Of a stretch of 64,000 bases of DNA, positions 60,983-64,000 are shown in pieces. The translations under genes and the position numbers were made by a program. Each line of letters opens with the position of its first letter. The first letter of the stretch is position 1. Under the pieces are notes generated by a model. That model was not told where the DNA came from. It ran no database searches and worked only from the letters and a program-made list of their open reading frames with translations. This DNA comes from QHXM01 sp032160165 (GTDB lineage Bacteria; Acidobacteriota; Blastocatellia; Pyrinomonadales; Pyrinomonadaceae). Location: positions 1 through 64,000 of the forward strand of contig JAVHWA010000124.1 of NCBI GenBank assembly GCA_032160165.1, in the 5' to 3' direction.

Positions 60983-61933
60983 TCAGGGACACCTCACCCG
61001 CAACGCTTTCGGCAGAATCTCAAACTTCGCAGGCAGGCACCCTGGCAATTCCCCGTCGATCTCAATTGCGACTGCCGCATTCTTGCGAGACGCGCGTACT
61101 CTAATTTCCTTCGCGCGGGCTTGATGAACCTCGTCCATCTCAAGGTGCGTACCTCTGTAGAGCTTGTGCACGTTTGCCAGTATCTTGAGCGCGCCCAGAT
61201 CGCCAATAGTGATCACGTCGAACTTTCCGTCGTCTAATTTGGCATCGGGTGCGACCTTCATCCCTCCGCCAAAGTAGCGAGCATTAGCTATACAGAAGTT
61301 GCTGACGGTAAGTCGACGTTGCGGGCCGCCATCCAGTTGCGCCACGATAAGGGTCTTGGCAGATGCAAACGTCGACTGCGTCGTGCTGATAGCGAACGAG
61401 AGTTTTCCGCCCAGCCAACCGGATCGCGCTCCCGACAGCCGTCGCGCGTCAGCCTCTTTCACGCGCTCGATGATGTCGGTGCTCATCCCCACCGATGCTA
61501 CGCCCAGAAAGTATCTGGTCTCTTCCACGCCCTGGTGGTTGACGTAGGTCGCGCGCCCAACATCTATGCGTCGCGTGCGGCCGGTTCGAAGGATTCGAGC
61601 AGCATCGGCCGCGCGAGTGGGGATTTTGAGCGTGCGGCGGAAATCGCCGCCGGTGCCGCTGGGCAAAATGCCAAGCTCTACATCACAACCCGATTCCAAA
61701 ATACCGTTGGCGACTTCGGAGATAGTGCCGTCTCCGCCGCATGCGATGATCAGCCGCCTCCCTTCTTTGGCTCCCGCCGCGGCAAGCGTCCGACCATCGC
61801 CGGGCTTTTGCGTGAATGCGCAGTTAAAAGGTCCGAAATGCGTCGCAAGGTCAGACGCCTTGGCAGGCCACGAGCTGCCAGTGGAGTTTCCGGCGGAAGC
61901 GGGGTTGACGATGACTAAAGGCAGTGTCGACAT
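60983..61933 (-). CDS. Diacylglycerol kinase family lipid kinase (YegS-like)
   Basis: About 316 residues from the ATG at 61933 (MSTLPLVIVNPASAGNSTG); the longer reading to 61966 translates into repeat DNA. The nucleotide-binding GGDGT is at residues 66-70 and LGILPSGTGGDF follows. The C-terminal part has the YegS-type NARYFGGGMKVAPDAKLDDG and KFDVITIGD segments. It phosphorylates a lipid such as diacylglycerol or a sphingoid/ceramide-like substrate. It lies between heptamer repeats and near a PlsC-like gene, consistent with membrane lipid turnover. Confidence 0.88.
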   Translation of the reverse strand: MSTLPLVIVNPASAGNSTGSSWPAKASDLATHFGPFNCAFTQKPGDGRTLAAAGAKEGRRLIIACGGDGTISEVANGILESGCDVELGILPSGTGGDFRRTLKIPTRAADAARILRTGRTRRIDVGRATYVNHQGVEETRYFLGVASVGMSTDIIERVKEADARRLSGARSGWLGGKLSFAISTTQSTFASAKTLIVAQLDGGPQRRLTVSNFCIANARYFGGGMKVAPDAKLDDGKFDVITIGDLGALKILANVHKLYRGTHLEMDEVHQARAKEIRVRASRKNAAVAIEIDGELPGCLPAKFEILPKALRVRCP

Positions 61934-61953
61934 AAATGAGAAGCCAAGCGATT

Positions 61954-62030
61954 GTCCAAAGTCCAAGGCCCAATGTCCAAGGTCAAGTTCCCGCTCTCAG
62001 GCTTTGGACTTTGGACTTTGGACTTTGGAC
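61954..62030. repeat. Heptamer inverted repeat, TTTGGAC family, overlapping a gene end
   Basis: The left arm reads GTCCAAA, GTCCAAG, GCCCAAT, GTCCAAG (61954-61981). The right arm is TTTGGAC four times (62003-62030). The right arm lies inside the 3' end of the PlsC-like gene and is translated as its last residues (SKVQSPKSKA). Confidence 0.85.
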
Positions 62031-62893
62031 GGATCTTCGAAAATCGCCCGATCTATCTCTCCGAGTTCCGCGATCTTACTCATCACGAAGTCGGCGATCT
62101 CCTTGTAGGTGCGGACCCGATCCGGCCTGGTCATGAATTGGGAAAGATCGAGCGGCGGTCCGAAGCGGATACGAATCGGTTCGCCTCGATTCCAGTTGTC
62201 GCGGATCTGTCGAAGAGGCTTGTTGCCAAGCCCTGCGATGAATACGGGCACCACCTGCGGCGCGGCATCCTTGATAATCTTGCCGACGCCAGGTTGGGCC
62301 CGCAGATACGAGTAGGGGTCTGAGTTGAGGTTACGTGTTCCTTCCGGATGAAAGCCTATGACGTGTCCGCGTCCGCTTCGGCATAGCTGAGTCAAACGAC
62401 GAACCGAGTACTTATCGAAGGGACGCTTCTCAGGACTCTCCTCGGCAAAGATGGGGGGGTACATGGACCACCAGCCGGCCAGCATGTTTATCAACACGCC
62501 TAACAGCGATTCGTAAAAGAAGCGCGCGCGCACCGGAAAGAAGAGGGTCATTGGTCGTTCGGTGCGACGAAAGAGAACAGAGGAGACGGCATACATGTCG
62601 AAGAAAGAGCGGTGATTCGCGGCGAGCAGTAGAGGTCGGTCCGGGCTGGTGGTCGTGAAGTGTTCGAGTCCGTAAACGTTCATCAGCTTGTACGTCGCCA
62701 GGTGAATCCAGAACGCGCCAATGTGACGTTGACACCACGTCCAGAAACGCTTCCAGCGTCCCTGGTTCATCTCGTGGGCCTGAAGAAACGCGAACCGCTC
62801 TATCCGTGACAGGACGGACAACTCCTCCGCCGTCGGCTCGATTACAAGTTCAGTTGCAGATTCGCTGTCCAAAGTCCAAAGTCCAAGGTCCAA
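61997..62893 (-). CDS. Lysophospholipid acyltransferase-like protein (PlsC family)
   Basis: Up to 298 residues. The acyltransferase motifs are NHRSFFD (near residue 93) and FHPEGTRN (near 184), with a GLGNKPLRQI segment after them. It probably acylates a lysophospholipid or related acceptor at the inner membrane. The start is uncertain: the first TTG (62893) lies in a heptamer repeat, and other TTG codons or the Met of HEMNQGRW are possible. The C-terminus SKVQSPKSKA is encoded by another heptamer repeat, so both ends of the gene touch repeat DNA. Confidence 0.82.
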   Translation of the reverse strand: MDLGLWTLDSESATELVIEPTAEELSVLSRIERFAFLQAHEMNQGRWKRFWTWCQRHIGAFWIHLATYKLMNVYGLEHFTTTSPDRPLLLAANHRSFFDMYAVSSVLFRRTERPMTLFFPVRARFFYESLLGVLINMLAGWWSMYPPIFAEESPEKRPFDKYSVRRLTQLCRSGRGHVIGFHPEGTRNLNSDPYSYLRAQPGVGKIIKDAAPQVVPVFIAGLGNKPLRQIRDNWNRGEPIRIRFGPPLDLSQFMTRPDRVRTYKEIADFVMSKIAELGEIDRAIFEDPSKVQSPKSKA

Positions 62894-62951
62894 GGTCCAC
62901 TGATTTACGATCCGCGTTCCAACTTTGGACTTTGGACCTTGGACTTTGGAC
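62867..62951. repeat. Heptamer inverted repeat, TTTGGAC family
   Basis: The left arm GTCCAAA, GTCCAAA, GTCCAAG, GTCCAAG (62867-62894) faces TTTGGAC, TTTGGAC, CTTGGAC, TTTGGAC (62924-62951) across 29 bases. The arms pair along 28 bases with few mismatches. The element lies between the metH stop and the acyltransferase start. Confidence 0.88.
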
Positions 62952-62958
62952 TAAGTTT

Positions 62959-64000
62959 TTAATCGATCGAAAAGTACTTCGCTTCCTCGTGATGCACCAT
63001 GATCGCTGAGGTGGATTGCTCCGGGTCGAGCTGGAATTCCTCCGTCAACTCGACGTCGATGCGCGACGGATCGAGCAGTTCAAACAGCTTCGCCTGATCT
63101 TCCAGACTGGGGCAGGCCGGATAGCCGAAGCTGAACCGCGAACCCTGATATGTTTGACGGAAGAGCTTGTTCAGATCGGGCGAGTCACTGCCGGCAATAC
63201 CCAGCTCCTCACGAATGCGCTTGTGCCAAAGCTCAGCCAGGGCCTCGGCGGACTCGACGCTCAACCCATGAAAGAACAGATATTCTGTATAGTTGTCAGC
63301 TTTGAAGAGCTCCTGTGAATACTCGCTCGCGCGGCGCCCCATGGTGACTAGATGGAATGCGACCACATCCATACGACCCGAATCGCGCGAAGCGAAGTAG
63401 TCTGCCAGGCAGAGTCGCTTGCCGGCCGGTTGGCGCGGAAACGTGAACCGCATTCGCTCGGTCACTTCATCGGCTTGATAGATGATCATATCATTGCCGG
63501 ATGACTGGCAGGGGAAATACCCATAGACCACTTTCGGCGTCAGCAGGCGCTCGCGCTTGGAGCGCTCTTTCAATATGTTGTAAGTCGGTCGGACGTGGTC
63601 CGCGACGAGTTTGCTGTACTCTTCGGCGCTCTTTCTTCCCTGTTTAAATTGCCATTGCCCTTTGAACAGTGCCGTCTCGTTAACGAAGGCAAATACGTCG
63701 TCCAGCGGGATATCATCCACAACGCGCGATCCATAGAAGGGAGCGCGCGGAATGGGCACATTGGTACTGACGTCAGATCGCCTCGTATGCGTGGTGTCGC
63801 CAACGATCTTCACGACCGCTCGCGGACGCGCCTGCGTCCTTATCCCGAGTTTGGCATCCTCGCCCACCAGGTCCTCGGAATCATCGGTGGGCAGGTTGCC
63901 GTTACCTTCGATCACCCCCACGGCAGAAGATTTCGCGGGAGTTTCGGCGCGCATCGTTCCGCCCGTTAGTTCGTCCATGGTGTGGAGGCCCGCGAAGGCG
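62959..64000 (-). CDS. metH: Methionine synthase MetH, C-terminal part (cut by window)
   Basis: The reading frame is open to the right edge, so only the 3' part of the gene is present; the ATG at 63978 is internal. The last part of the cobalamin domain (AFAGLHTMDELTGG) is followed by a linker and the AdoMet-binding reactivation domain: FYGSRVVDDIPLDDVFAFVN, VVYGYFPCQSSGNDMIIY, LCLADYF, HGLSVESAEALAE, SRFSFGYPACP (the RxxxGY AdoMet motif) and HHEEAKYF. MetH moves a methyl group from methyltetrahydrofolate to homocysteine. This links it to the folate one-carbon pool fed by the gcv operon. Confidence 0.92.
   Translation of the reverse strand, partial: AFAGLHTMDELTGGTMRAETPAKSSAVGVIEGNGNLPTDDSEDLVGEDAKLGIRTQARPRAVVKIVGDTTHTRRSDVSTNVPIPRAPFYGSRVVDDIPLDDVFAFVNETALFKGQWQFKQGRKSAEEYSKLVADHVRPTYNILKERSKRERLLTPKVVYGYFPCQSSGNDMIIYQADEVTERMRFTFPRQPAGKRLCLADYFASRDSGRMDVVAFHLVTMGRRASEYSQELFKADNYTEYLFFHGLSVESAEALAELWHKRIREELGIAGSDSPDLNKLFRQTYQGSRFSFGYPACPSLEDQAKLFELLDPSRIDVELTEEFQLDPEQSTSAIMVHHEEAKYFSID

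Overview
The window looks like chromosomal DNA of a Gram-negative, moderately GC-rich bacterium. The gene families (degenerate HtrA-like proteins, tetratricopeptide proteins, UPF0182, FHA-linked proteases, a FAR/acyl-ligase/ACP/acyltransferase megasynthase) and the style of the intergenic DNA suggest Acidobacteriota, probably class Blastocatellia. That placement is an inference from gene content. I saw no rRNA, tRNA, CRISPR array, prophage or transposase gene.

Layout. 0.1-4.3 kb: a zinc-ribbon membrane protein, then a leftward set with a YbdK-type carboxylate-amine ligase, a PilZ protein coupled to an unknown protein, and a circularly permuted ATP-grasp ligase. 4.5-7.8 kb: a leftward ECF sigma factor / anti-sigma factor / HtrA-like operon in which the HtrA-like protein has lost its whole catalytic triad. 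8-14.3 kb: secreted proteins, a second ATP-grasp ligase with a good promoter, TPR proteins and a YdjM-like membrane protein. 14.6-16.7 kb: a second ECF sigma / anti-sigma pair, pushed apart by repeats. 16.9-21.6 kb: the glycine cleavage operon gcvT-gcvH-gcvPA-gcvPB. 22.5-27.5 kb: a defence and toxin-antitoxin island. Here a type ISP-like restriction-modification gene is cut cleanly in two by a 0.64 kb hicB-hicB-hicA segment with short terminal inverted repeats, followed upstream by a DUF2283/nuclease pair and a dead DUF104 antitoxin. 27.9-38.7 kb: an FHA-membrane-trypsin protein, a GT39-like glycosyltransferase, and a coupled trio (unknown exported protein, alkaline-phosphatase-fold protein, flippase-like/FtsX-type permease fusion). 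39-50 kb: a VWA protein, an exported protein, a broken grpB, aminopeptidase P, an NHL-propeller/M23 lipoprotein, UPF0182 and a cyclic-phosphate-type receiver protein. 51-63 kb: lipid metabolism, with a HAD phosphatase, a LarA-like protein, a 1479-residue reductase/acyl-AMP-ligase/ACP/acyltransferase, an SDR, a diacylglycerol-kinase-family protein and a PlsC-like acyltransferase. The right edge cuts metH.

A recurring feature is the intergenic repeats. Many gaps hold tandem arrays of 7-base units, with a different unit at different loci (GAGTTTT, TTTGGAC, GTGATAG, GAACSTT, ACYACCG, GCAGTTG). They often start at or just after a stop codon and are mostly arranged as facing inverted arms. The architecture is shared while the unit sequence changes. 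One pair of arms brackets a four-helix-bundle (23S intervening-sequence protein-like) gene, and another array is read as the C-terminus of a PlsC-like protein.
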